Below, piece after piece: positions 16,301 through 25,139 of a DNA stretch of 64,000 nt. The translations under genes and the position numbers were made by a program. The notes under the pieces were generated by a model, which was not told where the DNA came from, searched no databases, and saw only the letters and a list, made by a program, of their open reading frames with translations. The stretch is from Nocardioides sp. 503 (lineage in GTDB: Bacteria > Actinomycetota > Actinomycetes > Propionibacteriales > Nocardioidaceae), in assembly GCF_004522095.1 (NCBI RefSeq), contig NZ_SPUI01000009.1, positions 62,001-126,000 on the forward strand, given 5' to 3'. How positions within the stretch are numbered: the stretch's first letter is position 1; the number at the start of each line of letters is the position of its first letter.

Positions 16301-16989
16301 CCGCTCACCTCGTCACCGGCGCCGGCTCCGGCATCGGCGCGGCCCTCGCCGACCGGCTGCACGCCCGCGGCGACCAGCTCGTCCTGCTCGCCCGGTCGGC
16401 CGAGCGGGCGGGCGAGCTGGAGGCGCGCTACGCCGGCAGCACCGTCCTCGTGGTCGACCTCGCCGACCTGGACGCCGTCGCGGCGCTCGACGGCATCCCC
16501 GACGAGCTGGCCTCCGTGCACCACGTGGCCGGCGTGGTCGAGCTGAGCGAGGTGGCCGACCAGGACCCGCTCGCGTTCCGCGAGCAGGTCGACGTCAACC
16601 TGGTCGCGCCCGCCCTGCTGACCCGCCGGTGCCTGCCCGCCGTACGCCGGACGCGCGGGACGTTCGTGTTCGTCAACTCCTCCGCGGGCCTGGCCGCCAG
16701 CGCCTCCTGGTCGGCCTACGCCGCGTCGAAGTTCGGGCTGCGCGGCTTCGCGGACTCCCTGCGCGCGGAGGAGGCGGGGCACGGCGTGCGCGTGACCACG
16801 GTGTTCCCCAGCCGCACGGCGACGCCCATGCAGGAGAAGGTCCACGAGCAGGAGGGACGCACCTACGACGCGTCGCGGTGGATCGCCCCGGAGACGGTCG
16901 TCGACACGATCCTGCACGTGCTCGACCTGTCCGGCGACGCCACGATCCCCGAAGTGACCGTGCGCCCGGTCGTGGCCCGCGCGACCTAG
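16297..16989 (+). CDS. Short-chain dehydrogenase/reductase
   Basis: A 230-residue SDR. The cofactor motif GAGSGIGAALADRL is at the N-terminus, catalytic Ser is in FVNSSAG, and the Tyr/Lys pair in SAYAASKFGLRGFADSLR. Substrate unknown. Translation is coupled to the preceding dehydrogenase by ATGA. The 3' end converges on the FabR-like TetR gene with four bases between. Confidence 0.88.
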   Translation: MTAHLVTGAGSGIGAALADRLHARGDQLVLLARSAERAGELEARYAGSTVLVVDLADLDAVAALDGIPDELASVHHVAGVVELSEVADQDPLAFREQVDVNLVAPALLTRRCLPAVRRTRGTFVFVNSSAGLAASASWSAYAASKFGLRGFADSLRAEEAGHGVRVTTVFPSRTATPMQEKVHEQEGRTYDASRWIAPETVVDTILHVLDLSGDATIPEVTVRPVVARAT

Positions 16990-16993
16990 TCCG

Positions 16994-17614
16994 TCAGGTG
17001 CGCGAGCGCCAGTTGAGGGCGCCGATCAGCACCATGCGCAGCTGCACGCGGGCGTCCTCGACGATCTGCTTCTCCACCTCGGGGCTGTCCGGCGAGCGCA
17101 CGATGGCCTCGGCGGTCGCCACCATGGCGGTGACGATCAGCGCCGACAGGATGCGCAGGTCCTCCGGTGACCAGTCCGCCGTACCGGGAAGGCGGGCGAG
17201 GTCCGTGGCGAGCTCCTGCTGGCACAGCTCGATCTCGCGGTTGATCGCGGTGCGCACGCTCACCGGCCCGGCGCCGCGCTCGCGCACGATGAACTGGAAG
17301 TGCTGGTGCTGGCGGCGCACGTGGTCGACCAGGATGTCGATGGAGGAGTCGATGGTGTCGTCGAAGGCCGGGTCGCTGCGGCGCACGTCGAGCAGCATCG
17401 CGCGCAGGGACACGAACGACTCGTCGACCAGCGCGAGCCCGAGGTCCTCGATCGAGTCGAAGTGCCGGTAGAAGGCGGTCGGGACGATGCCGACCTCCTT
17501 GGCCACCTGCCGCAGGGACAGGGCGACCAAGGAGCTGTCCTCGCAGAGCGTCAGGGCGGCGTCCAGGATCGCGCGCCGCGTGCGCTCCTTGCGTTCGCCC
17601 CGGGTGACGGTCAC
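16994..17614 (-). CDS. TetR family regulator, FabR/DesT-like
   Basis: A 206-residue repressor. Beyond the TetR helix-turn-helix (LSLRQVAKEVGIVPTAFYRHF) the similarity to E. coli FabR extends through the ligand domain: DLGLALVDESFVSLR, FIVRERGAG, INREIELCQQELATDL and VQLRMVLIGALNW all have close FabR counterparts. FabR and DesT sense the unsaturated to saturated acyl-CoA ratio and control membrane desaturation; a similar role is inferred. GTG start at 17614 has TAGGTT six bases upstream (17621-17626), followed by an inverted repeat that could be its own operator. Confidence 0.85.
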   Translation of the reverse strand: MTVTRGERKERTRRAILDAALTLCEDSSLVALSLRQVAKEVGIVPTAFYRHFDSIEDLGLALVDESFVSLRAMLLDVRRSDPAFDDTIDSSIDILVDHVRRQHQHFQFIVRERGAGPVSVRTAINREIELCQQELATDLARLPGTADWSPEDLRILSALIVTAMVATAEAIVRSPDSPEVEKQIVEDARVQLRMVLIGALNWRSRT

Positions 17615-17620
17615 CCGTCC

Positions 17621-17645
17621 AACCTAGCAGTGGACATGTGTGCAC
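17621..17645. promoter_or_regulatory. Leaderless -10 and inverted-repeat operator of the FabR-like gene
   Basis: TAGGTT (minus strand, 17621-17626) is the probable -10. Directly behind it GTGGACA-TG-TGTGCAC (17630-17645) is an inverted repeat with six of seven pairs matching, in the -35 spacer. A repressor bound there would block RNA polymerase, giving autoregulation; control of the divergent gene at 17700 is also possible. Confidence 0.5.
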
Positions 17646-17699
17646 CGTCACGGCACGTGCCCGTTGGCCGGCTGGGCGAGCCGGGGTGACAATGGCGAG

Positions 17700-17918
17700 A
17701 TGAGCCAGCAACCGGACCACCTGTCCCGCCAGGAGATCGGCAAGGACGCCATCGAGTCCGCCGTGAAGGCCGCGGCCGTGGCGGCCGGCGAGGTGGCGAG
17801 CATCGTCTCCCGGGCCGTGCAGGAGGTCGCCGGAGCGCTGGGCGGCTTCGCCACCGAGCTCTACGAGATCAAGGACGCCTCGCAGAAGGCGGCCGAGGAG
17901 CAGGACCCGCGCGACTAG
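17700..17918 (+). CDS. Small hypothetical helical protein
   Basis: A 72-residue protein, not recognised. It is Ala/Val-rich and probably one long amphipathic helix (EIGKDAIESAVKAAAVAAGE onward), charged at both ends. No signal peptide or metal motif. ATG at 17700 with GACAAT six to seven bases upstream. It is divergent from the FabR-like regulator and its stop overlaps the PucR gene stop by four bases (CTAG). Confidence 0.6.
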   Translation: MSQQPDHLSRQEIGKDAIESAVKAAAVAAGEVASIVSRAVQEVAGALGGFATELYEIKDASQKAAEEQDPRD

Positions 17919-18853
17919 TCCGTCGCCGTCACCCTCGCCCACCGGCGCTGCTTGACCGCGAGGTGCAGGTCCAGGCGGACCAGCCCGTCGGCGAGGTCGG
18001 CGTCCAGCACCGCGGCGAGCCGCTCGAGGCGGTAGTAGAGGCTGCTGCGGTGCAGGCGCAGCCGCGCCGCCGTGGCGCGGACGTCCCCCGCGAGGTCGAG
18101 GTAGGCCTCGAGGGTCTCCAGCAGCATCGGCCCCGAGGACGAGGCGTCCAGCGGCGCGAGCGGGTCGGGGTCGGGCGCGGTGGCGGTGTCGAGCCGTCGG
18201 TAGACGCCGAGGTCCGACCAGTGGGCCGGCGACGCCACCGACTCGTCCCGCGCGGCCACCCGGGCGGCGAGCACGGCCTGGCGCACCAGTCGGGCACCCG
18301 CGCCCTCGCCGGGCGCGCCCCGCTCGCTGACGCCGACCGCCGTACGAGGAGGGGCGGAGTCGAGCGCGGCCGCCAGCTCCGCGTCGGAGGAGACGACGAC
18401 CGGTGGCCGGTCGTCGGCGGTCGCCACCACGCGCAGCCGGGCGCCTCCGCGCGTCGCGCGGTCGGGCACGAGGCGTGACAGGTCGGCCGCTGCGCGGTGC
18501 AGGACGGCGAGGTGCGTGTCGGCCAGGGGCGCTCCGTCGTCGACCATCCAGAGCAGCGCCAGGCAACGACCGCGCGCGCGGACCGGGAGGCACCGGCGCG
18601 CCGACAGCTCGAGCGCCTCGTTGGCCGGGACCCGCTGGATCGTGTCCGTGGAGGTGTCGACGTGTCCCAGCTGCCAGGCGTGGACGTCGGGGGCGACGCT
18701 GCGGCGCAGGATGCTGGTGACCCGCGCGCGGTCGCTGTCCTCGCCGCGAATGCTGTGGGCCAGGAGGCTGCCGTCGGGTGCGTCCAGGGTGAGGCTGCGC
18801 CCGAGGACGTCCGCGAGCGCGTCCAGCCGGTCCTGCACGTCTCCCGCGACCAC
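17915..18853 (-). CDS. PucR/CdaR-type transcriptional regulator
   Basis: A 312-residue regulator with the PucR C-terminal helix-turn-helix: LLETLEAYLDLAGDVRATAA followed by RLRLHRSSLYYRLERLA. The N-terminal half is a poorly conserved sensor part. PucR-type proteins usually activate nearby catabolic genes. I start at GTG 18851-18853, preceded by GAGGGGG, because a longer reading would run over the divergent gene's promoter. The likely target is the divergent SHMT-like gene. Confidence 0.82.
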   Translation of the reverse strand: MVAGDVQDRLDALADVLGRSLTLDAPDGSLLAHSIRGEDSDRARVTSILRRSVAPDVHAWQLGHVDTSTDTIQRVPANEALELSARRCLPVRARGRCLALLWMVDDGAPLADTHLAVLHRAAADLSRLVPDRATRGGARLRVVATADDRPPVVVSSDAELAAALDSAPPRTAVGVSERGAPGEGAGARLVRQAVLAARVAARDESVASPAHWSDLGVYRRLDTATAPDPDPLAPLDASSSGPMLLETLEAYLDLAGDVRATAARLRLHRSSLYYRLERLAAVLDADLADGLVRLDLHLAVKQRRWARVTATD

Positions 18854-18953
18854 CGCGCCCCCTCGTCGTTCGTACAACTGTAGGAGAGGACGGCCGCAGC
18901 TCCGGGCACGAGCCCGGTGCGCGGGCAGTGCCACGCGACCTAGGTTGGCGCGC

Positions 18954-20291
18954 ATGACACGAGCGCTTCAGCACCGCCCCTGGGTCCCCGCCACGAGCGA
19001 GGCGCTCGTCGGCGACCTCGCGGACCGGGCGGCGGCCGCGTCGCCGTCCGACCTGTTGGCCGAGCTGGACCACCTCATCGCCGAGAACGACCGCATCCAC
19101 AACCTGGAGACGCTCAACCTCAACCCCGCGACCAACCTGATGAACCCCCGCGCCGAGGCGATGCTGGCGGCGCGGCTCGGGTCGCGGGCGTCCCTGGGCT
19201 ACCCGGGAGCGAAGTACGAGACGGGCCTCGAGGCGATCGAGCGGATCGAGGTGATGGCGGCCGAGCTCGCCGCGGAGGTCTTCGGGGCGTCGTACGCCGA
19301 GATCCGGGTGCCCTCGGGCGCGATCGCCAACCTCTACGCGTTCCTGGTGACCTGCGAGCCGGGGGACACGATCATCGCGCCGCCTCCGAGCATCGGCGGC
19401 CACGTCACCCACCACGCCGGGGGCTCGGCCGGCATGTACCGACTCCGCACGCTGCCCGCGCCCGTCGACCCGGCGCGGTTCACCGTCGACGTCGACCGGC
19501 TCCGCGACCTGGCGCACGAGTCGCGGCCGCGGCTGATCACGCTCGGCGCGAGCATGAACCTCTACCCCCACCCGGTCGCGGCCGTGCGTGAGATCGCCGA
19601 CGAGGTGGGCGCCAAGGTGCTCTTCGACGCCGCGCACGTGTGCGGGCTCGTCGCCGGCGGGGCCTGGCCCAACCCAGTGGCCGAGGGCGCGCACCTGATG
19701 ACGATGAGCACCTACAAGAGCCTCGGCGGCCCTCCGGGCGGCCTGATCGTGACCGACGAGGCCGACCTCGCGCAGCGCCTCGACGCCGTCGCCTACCCCG
19801 GCCTGACCGCCAACTTCGACGCCGGCAAGGCCGCGGCGCTGGCCGCGACGATGGTGGACTGGCAGGCCGCCGGGCCGGCGTACGCCGCCATGATGGTCGA
19901 GACCGCGGCGGCACTCGCGGACGGGCTGGCCACCCGTGGCGTGCCGGTCTTCGGCGGTGCCGACGGCTACACGCGCTCGCACATGGTCGGTGTCCTCGCG
20001 GCGTCCTACGGCGGCGGTCAGGCCGCCGCCCAGCGGCTGCGGCAGGCGAACCTGCTCGCCTGCGGCATCGGCCTGCCGACCGACGAGGTGCCCGGCGACA
20101 CCAACGGGCTGCGCCTCGGCACGCCGGAGGTCGCCCGACTCGGCATGACCGGGGCGGACATGGCCGAGCTGGCGGGCTTCGTGGCTCGGGGGCTCGACCC
20201 AGAGGTCGACGCCTCGTCGGTCGGGCCCGACGTCACCGCGTGGCGCTCGCAGTTCACCGGCGTGCACTTCACCGCGGATGCACCTGCGTGA
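18954..20291 (+). CDS. PLP enzyme, serine hydroxymethyltransferase-like
   Basis: A 445-residue fold-type I PLP enzyme. NLNPATNLMNPRAEAML and RASLGYPGAKYETGLEAIE resemble the SHMT substrate region, and MTMSTYKSLGGPPGGLIV holds the PLP lysine in the SHMT context. Sequence divergence from housekeeping GlyA suggests a related reaction such as a hydroxy amino acid aldolase or alpha-methylserine-type transferase. ATG at 18954 follows TAGGTT (18941-18946) by seven bases. It is divergent from a PucR regulator, which may sense its substrate. Confidence 0.78.
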   Translation: MTRALQHRPWVPATSEALVGDLADRAAAASPSDLLAELDHLIAENDRIHNLETLNLNPATNLMNPRAEAMLAARLGSRASLGYPGAKYETGLEAIERIEVMAAELAAEVFGASYAEIRVPSGAIANLYAFLVTCEPGDTIIAPPPSIGGHVTHHAGGSAGMYRLRTLPAPVDPARFTVDVDRLRDLAHESRPRLITLGASMNLYPHPVAAVREIADEVGAKVLFDAAHVCGLVAGGAWPNPVAEGAHLMTMSTYKSLGGPPGGLIVTDEADLAQRLDAVAYPGLTANFDAGKAAALAATMVDWQAAGPAYAAMMVETAAALADGLATRGVPVFGGADGYTRSHMVGVLAASYGGGQAAAQRLRQANLLACGIGLPTDEVPGDTNGLRLGTPEVARLGMTGADMAELAGFVARGLDPEVDASSVGPDVTAWRSQFTGVHFTADAPA

Positions 20292-20319
20292 GGTGACGAC
20301 CCGGCGCTGACCAGCGGGC

Positions 20320-20943
20320 TCAGCCGAACGACATCCGGAAGCCCGACATCCGGGCGGAGGCCAGTGGCCGCGCGCCGGCGAGCCAGCCGAGCGGGCCGTC
20401 CGGGGCGAAGTCCCAGCGGCCCCGGCAGGGGAGCGCCTTGGCGGAGCCCTGGAGGTCGGCCGTCCTCTCGCCGCCGCCCTCGGGAAGCTCGGGCTGCCAG
20501 GTGCCGCCCTTGAACGGCACGCGCACGGCCGCGCGGGAGACATCGGTGAAGCGGGCCGACGCGATGGGGCGTCGCTCGAGGCTCGCCGACCAGGAGGTGC
20601 GCGACAGCGGGCCGGTGTGGCTGCTCTCGAAGGTGAAGTCGCAGAGGTCCTTGGGGATCGCCCACAGCTCGCGACCGCCCGCGACCGAGGCGGGGGAGTC
20701 GACCCAGATGTCGGTGATGGACACCCGACCGCCGTGGGCCTTGCCCGTCGAGCGGGCCACCAGCAGCTCGGAGTAGGTCAGCGGGCTGCCCTCCTCGTAG
20801 CTGACGAAGGCGGCGCCGTAGACGCCCGCCGGACGGGTCGCGTCGACGTCCTCGCGCACCTTGAACAGCGTCAGCCACAGCGAGCCGACCATGTGCCAGG
20901 GAGCCGCAGGGTAGATCCGGGTCTCGTCGGTGTGCTCCGTCAT
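20320..20943 (-). CDS. Acetoacetate decarboxylase family protein
   Basis: A 207-residue protein with the ADC fold pattern. ELWAIPKDLCDF holds the lysine that in acetoacetate decarboxylase forms the Schiff base, and YGAAFVSYEEGSPLTYSELL is the preceding conserved strand region. Many members do not decarboxylate acetoacetate, so the reaction is open. ATG at 20943 has TAGGGT six bases upstream (20950-20955), so it can be transcribed independently of kgd-DUF6104 upstream. Confidence 0.8.
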   Translation of the reverse strand: MTEHTDETRIYPAAPWHMVGSLWLTLFKVREDVDATRPAGVYGAAFVSYEEGSPLTYSELLVARSTGKAHGGRVSITDIWVDSPASVAGGRELWAIPKDLCDFTFESSHTGPLSRTSWSASLERRPIASARFTDVSRAAVRVPFKGGTWQPELPEGGGERTADLQGSAKALPCRGRWDFAPDGPLGWLAGARPLASARMSGFRMSFG

Positions 20944-20979
20944 GGCAGCACCCTAGGCGACCCGTCGCCGGTGACGCGG

Positions 20980-21156
20980 TCAGTCGTCGGGGTCGTCCAG
21001 ACGAGCCAGCCAGGTGGCGAAGCGCTCCACCGCGGTCTCGAACTCCGGGTGGATGTCGGTGAACTCCTGGAGGCGCTCGGCGAGCCAGGCCAGGGTGACG
21101 TCCTCGTCACCCCGGCGCTTCTCGAGCTCCTCGATGCCACGGTCCGTGAAGTACAC
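20980..21156 (-). CDS. DUF6104 family small protein
   Basis: A 58-residue acidic protein starting MYFTDRGIEELEKRRGDED and ending WLARLDDPDD. It matches a small actinobacterial family (DUF6104) of unknown function that I recall beside kgd. GTG start at 21154-21156, six bases after the kgd stop, so it is co-transcribed with kgd. The link to oxoglutarate metabolism rests only on position. Confidence 0.8.
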   Translation of the reverse strand: MYFTDRGIEELEKRRGDEDVTLAWLAERLQEFTDIHPEFETAVERFATWLARLDDPDD

Positions 21157-21162
21157 GGGTGC

Positions 21163-24100
21163 CTACGCGAAAGCGCGGTCGAGCAGGTCCTTCTGCTCGG
21201 CGGCGTGACGCTTGACGGTGCCGACGGACGGCGAGCTGGACGCCTCGCGGGTGACGGGGACGACGTGAGCGTCGACCTCGTGCCAGACGTTGAGCGCGTA
21301 GTGCGGCCACGGACCCATGTTGCTCGGCTCGTCCTGCACCCAGCGCACCTCCTTGAGGTGGGGGTAGCGCGCGATCTCGGCCTTGATCTCGTCCACGGGG
21401 CGCGGGTAGAGCTGCTCGACCCGCGCGATCGCGAAGCGCTCGTTGTTCTCGCGCTTGGCCCGGTCGACCATGAGGTCCCAGGTGACGCGGCCCGAGCACA
21501 GCAGCAGGGTGTCGACCTTGTCGGGGTCGGCGGCGTCGTCGCCGATGAACGGCCGGAACGTCCCGCTGGTGAAGTCGGACGGCTGGGAGGCCGCCTCCTT
21601 GCGCTTGAGCATCGACTTCGGGGTGAAGACGATCAGCGGACGGTGCCGCGCGCCGAGCGAGTGGCGCCGCAGCAGGTGGAAGTACGACGCCGGCGTGGAC
21701 GGCTGCGCGACCACGAACGCGTCGTCGGCCGCCATGGTCATGAAGCGCTCGATGCGGGCCGAGGAGTGGTCGGGGCCCTGTCCCTCGTAGCCGTGGGGCA
21801 GCAGCAGGACCACGCCCGACTCCTGGCGCCACTTGGTCTCACCGGAGGAGATGAACTCGTCGATGACCGTCTGGGCGCCGTTGACGAAGTCGCCGAACTG
21901 CGCCTCCCACAGCACCAGCGCCTCGGGGCGCGCGACGGAGTAGCCGTACTCGAAGCCGAGGGCGGCGTACTCGGAGAGCAGCGAGTCGTAGACGTAGAAG
22001 CGGCCCTGGTCCTCGGTGAGCGAGGAGAGGGGGGTCCACTCGTCGGCGTTCTTGCGGTCGATGATCGTCGCGAAGCGCGAGACGAACGTCCCGCGCCGCG
22101 AGTCCTGGCCGGCCAGCCGCACGGGCCGCCCGTCCATGAGCAGCGCGCCGAACGCGAGGATCTCACCGGTGCCCCAGTCGATCGGGCCCTCGGTGATCGC
22201 GGTGGCCCGGCGCTGCAGCTGCGGCATCACCTTCGGGTGCACGGTGAAGCCGTCGGGCGGCGTGACGTAGGCGTCGGCGATGCGCTTGAGCGCCTCCATG
22301 GGGATGGCGGTGCCCGTCTCGCCGGCCGGCTTGTCCGGGTAGTCCGGCACGGTCGTCCACTCCGAGGGCTGGCTGCTCGCCTCGCGCACCTCGGTGAAGA
22401 CGCGCTCCAGCTGCTGCTGGTAGTCGCGCAGGACCTGCTCGGCCTCCTCGATCGTGATGTCGCCACGGCCGATGAGGGACTCGGTGTAGAGCTTGCGGAC
22501 CGACCGCTTCTGCTCGATCAGGTCGTACATGAGGGGCTGCGTGTAGGAGGGGTCGTCGCCCTCGTTGTGCCCGCGCCGGCGGTAGCAGACGAGGTCGATG
22601 ACGACGTCCTTGTTGAACGCCTGGCGGTACTCGAAGGCGAGCCGGGCGACCCGGATGCAGGCCTCGGGGTCGTCACCGTTGACGTGGAAGATCGGCGCCT
22701 GGACCATCCGCGCGACGTCGGTGCAGTAGAGCGAGGAGCGCGACGAGCCGGGCGAGGTGGTGAAGCCGACCTGGTTGTTGACGACCAGGTGGATCGTGCC
22801 GCCGGTGCGGTAGCCGCGCAGCTGGCTGAGGTTGAGCGTCTCGGCCACGACGCCCTGGCCCGCGAAGGCCGCGTCGCCGTGGACGAGGAGCGGCAGCACG
22901 GGGTAGGCCGCGCCGCGGTCGAGGACGTCCTGCTTGGCGCGCGCGATGCCCTCGAGCACCGGGTCGACGGCCTCGAGGTGCGAGGGGTTGGCGGCGACGG
23001 AGACCTTGATGGTGGCCCCGCCACCGGCCTCGAACTCGCCCTCGGCGCCGAGGTGGTACTTCACGTCGCCGGAGCCCTGGACCGTGCGCGGGTCGATGTT
23101 GCCCTCGAACTCGCGGAAGATCTGGGAGTATTTCTTGCCCACGATGTTGGCCAGCACGTTGAGGCGACCGCGGTGGGCCATGCCGATCGTGACCTCGTCG
23201 AGGTCGGCCTCGGCGGCCGCCTCGCAGATCTCGTCGAGGACGGGGACGGTGGTCTCCCCACCCTCGAGGCTGAAGCGCTTCTGCCCGACGAACTTGGTCT
23301 GCAGGAACGTCTCGAAGGCCTCGGCCTGGTTGAGCTTGAGCATGATCCGCAGCTGCTCCTCGCGGGGCGGCTTCGTGTGCGGCTGCTCCACGCGCTCCTG
23401 GATCCAGCGGCGCTGCTCGGGGTCCATGATGTGCATGTACTCGATGCCGGTGGTGCGGCAGTAGGAGTCGCGCAGGATGCCGAGGATCTGGCGCAGCTTC
23501 ATAAAGCGACGCCCCTCGCCCCCGAACGAGCCGGTGGCGAACTCGCGGTCGAGGTCCCACAGGGTCAGCCCGTGCGACTCGATCTCGAGGTCGGGGTGGC
23601 TGCGCTGGCGGTACTCGAGCGGGTCGGTGTCGGCCATCATGTGGCCGCGCACGCGGTAGGCGTGGATCAGCTCGAGGATCCGGGCCTGCTTGCTGATCTC
23701 GTCGTCGTGGGACGTCGAGATGTCCTTGCCCCAGCGGATCGGCTCGTAGGGGATCCGCAGCGAGCGGAAGATGTCGTCGTAGAAGTCGTCCTCGCCGAGC
23801 AGCAGCTGGTGCACGCGCTTGAGGAACTCGCCCGACTGGGCGCCCTGGATGACGCGGTGGTCGTAGGTCGACGTCAGCGTCATGACCTTGCTGATGCCGT
23901 TGCGGGCGATCGCCTCGTCCGAGGCGCCCTGCCACTCGGCGGGGAACTCCATCGCGCCGACACCGATGATCGCGCCCTGGCCGGCCATCAGCCGGGGGAC
24001 GGAGTGGACGGTGCCGATGCCGCCGGGGTTGGTCAGCGAGATCGAGGTGCCCTGGAAGTCGGTCACGGCGAGCTTGTTGTCGCGCGCCTTGCGCACGACC

Positions 24101-24966
24101 TCCTCGTAGGCCGTCCAGAACGCCGCGAAGTCCATGGACTCCGTGGCCTTGATGCTGGGCACCAGGAGCTGGCGCGAGCCGTCGGGCTTCGGGACGTCGA
24201 TGGCCAGGCCGAGGTTGATGTGCGCCGGGGTGATCAGGTTGGGTTTGCCCTCGCGGGTCTCGAAGCCGCTGTTCATCTCCGGCATCGACTTGACCGCGCG
24301 CACCAGGGCGTAGCCGATCAGGTGCGTGAAGGACACCTTGCCGCCGCGGGCGCGGGCGAGGTGGTTGTTGATGACGGTGCGGTTGTCCCAGAGCAGCTTG
24401 ACCGGCACCGAGCGCACGGACGTCGCCGTCGGGACGCTCAGGGAGGCGTCCATGTTGGCCGCGGTGCGGGCCGGGGCGCCGCGCAGCACGGTGTAGGTCG
24501 GCTCGTCGCTGGCCGCGGCGGGCGCGGTCGGGCGCGACTCCTTGGGCATCGGCTCGCTGGTGCCCTTGGCGGGCTCGGCGGCCTTGGAGTCGGGGCGCGG
24601 CTTGGCGACCGGGGCCGGCTTCGACTCGCTCTTGTCAGCAGCCTCGGCGGCCGGCTTCTCGGCCGGCTTGTCCGCAGGCTTGTCGGCGGGCTGCCTCGGG
24701 GCGGGGGCAGACGGCTTGTCCTCGACGGCGGGCTTCGCGGGCGCCTTCGTCGCGGTGGAGGTCCCGTTGCTGGACCCGTTGCTGGACCCACTGCCGGCGG
24801 GGGCCGCGCCGTTGCTCTTGAAGTAGTCGGCCCACGTGGGGTCGACCGACCCCGGATCCGCGGTGTAGCGCTCCCTCATCTCCTCGACGAGCCACTCGTT
24901 CGCCCCCAAGGACGAGGAGGGCTGGGGGGAGCTGCCTGAGGACTGGTTGCCTGACGACTGCGGCAC
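21163..24966 (-). CDS. kgd: Multifunctional 2-oxoglutarate dehydrogenase/decarboxylase (E1-E2 fusion) Kgd
   Basis: A 1267-residue actinobacterial Kgd/OdhA. Order: a short N-terminal segment (NEWLVEEMRERYTADP), a Pro/Ala/Lys/Ser-rich linker (about 50-140), the E2 succinyltransferase catalytic domain with STYDHRVIQGAQSGEFL (His near 370), then the ThDP-dependent E1 part with GMAHRGRLNVLANIVGK and GDAAFAGQGVVAETLN. It has no lipoyl domain, as usual; lipoyl comes from a separate E2. It joins oxoglutarate oxidation to succinyl-CoA in the TCA cycle. GTG at 24966 with GAAGAGG upstream; the longer reading has no ribosome site. TAGCCT at 25016-25021 is a likely -10. Confidence 0.95.
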   Translation of the reverse strand: MPQSSGNQSSGSSPQPSSSLGANEWLVEEMRERYTADPGSVDPTWADYFKSNGAAPAGSGSSNGSSNGTSTATKAPAKPAVEDKPSAPAPRQPADKPADKPAEKPAAEAADKSESKPAPVAKPRPDSKAAEPAKGTSEPMPKESRPTAPAAASDEPTYTVLRGAPARTAANMDASLSVPTATSVRSVPVKLLWDNRTVINNHLARARGGKVSFTHLIGYALVRAVKSMPEMNSGFETREGKPNLITPAHINLGLAIDVPKPDGSRQLLVPSIKATESMDFAAFWTAYEEVVRKARDNKLAVTDFQGTSISLTNPGGIGTVHSVPRLMAGQGAIIGVGAMEFPAEWQGASDEAIARNGISKVMTLTSTYDHRVIQGAQSGEFLKRVHQLLLGEDDFYDDIFRSLRIPYEPIRWGKDISTSHDDEISKQARILELIHAYRVRGHMMADTDPLEYRQRSHPDLEIESHGLTLWDLDREFATGSFGGEGRRFMKLRQILGILRDSYCRTTGIEYMHIMDPEQRRWIQERVEQPHTKPPREEQLRIMLKLNQAEAFETFLQTKFVGQKRFSLEGGETTVPVLDEICEAAAEADLDEVTIGMAHRGRLNVLANIVGKKYSQIFREFEGNIDPRTVQGSGDVKYHLGAEGEFEAGGGATIKVSVAANPSHLEAVDPVLEGIARAKQDVLDRGAAYPVLPLLVHGDAAFAGQGVVAETLNLSQLRGYRTGGTIHLVVNNQVGFTTSPGSSRSSLYCTDVARMVQAPIFHVNGDDPEACIRVARLAFEYRQAFNKDVVIDLVCYRRRGHNEGDDPSYTQPLMYDLIEQKRSVRKLYTESLIGRGDITIEEAEQVLRDYQQQLERVFTEVREASSQPSEWTTVPDYPDKPAGETGTAIPMEALKRIADAYVTPPDGFTVHPKVMPQLQRRATAITEGPIDWGTGEILAFGALLMDGRPVRLAGQDSRRGTFVSRFATIIDRKNADEWTPLSSLTEDQGRFYVYDSLLSEYAALGFEYGYSVARPEALVLWEAQFGDFVNGAQTVIDEFISSGETKWRQESGVVLLLPHGYEGQGPDHSSARIERFMTMAADDAFVVAQPSTPASYFHLLRRHSLGARHRPLIVFTPKSMLKRKEAASQPSDFTSGTFRPFIGDDAADPDKVDTLLLCSGRVTWDLMVDRAKRENNERFAIARVEQLYPRPVDEIKAEIARYPHLKEVRWVQDEPSNMGPWPHYALNVWHEVDAHVVPVTREASSSPSVGTVKRHAAEQKDLLDRAFA

Positions 24967-25015
24967 GACTTGCTTCGCCTCTTCCGATGAGCGGGCGGGG
25001 ATGTGGGTGCTCTCA

Positions 25016-25088
25016 AGGCTAGACCCACGGGCCAGCAAATACCCGACCGAGGCCTGCCATTCGGGCAGGCTGGGACACGTTCTACCGT
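25016..25088. promoter_or_regulatory. Promoter region between kgd and the lipoprotein gene
   Basis: On the minus strand TAGCCT (25016-25021) is a candidate kgd -10, about 50 bases before its GTG. On the plus strand TACCGT (25083-25088) is a candidate -10 for the lipoprotein unit. Between them GCCTGCC-attcg-GGCAGGC (25052-25070) is a perfect 7-pair inverted repeat that could be an operator for either side. Confidence 0.45.
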
Positions 25089-25139
25089 CGTGGCGCCGTC
25101 CCAGGCCTCGACGCCGACCCGAGAGGACCCGTCCCGACC

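Noticed and set aside
20617..24939. A 1440-codon open frame on the plus strand opposite kgd
   Set aside because: It is the antisense shadow of kgd. It lacks any family motif, and is rich in Ala, Gly, Val, Arg and Asp as expected from the complement of GC-rich coding DNA; kgd on the other strand is certain.
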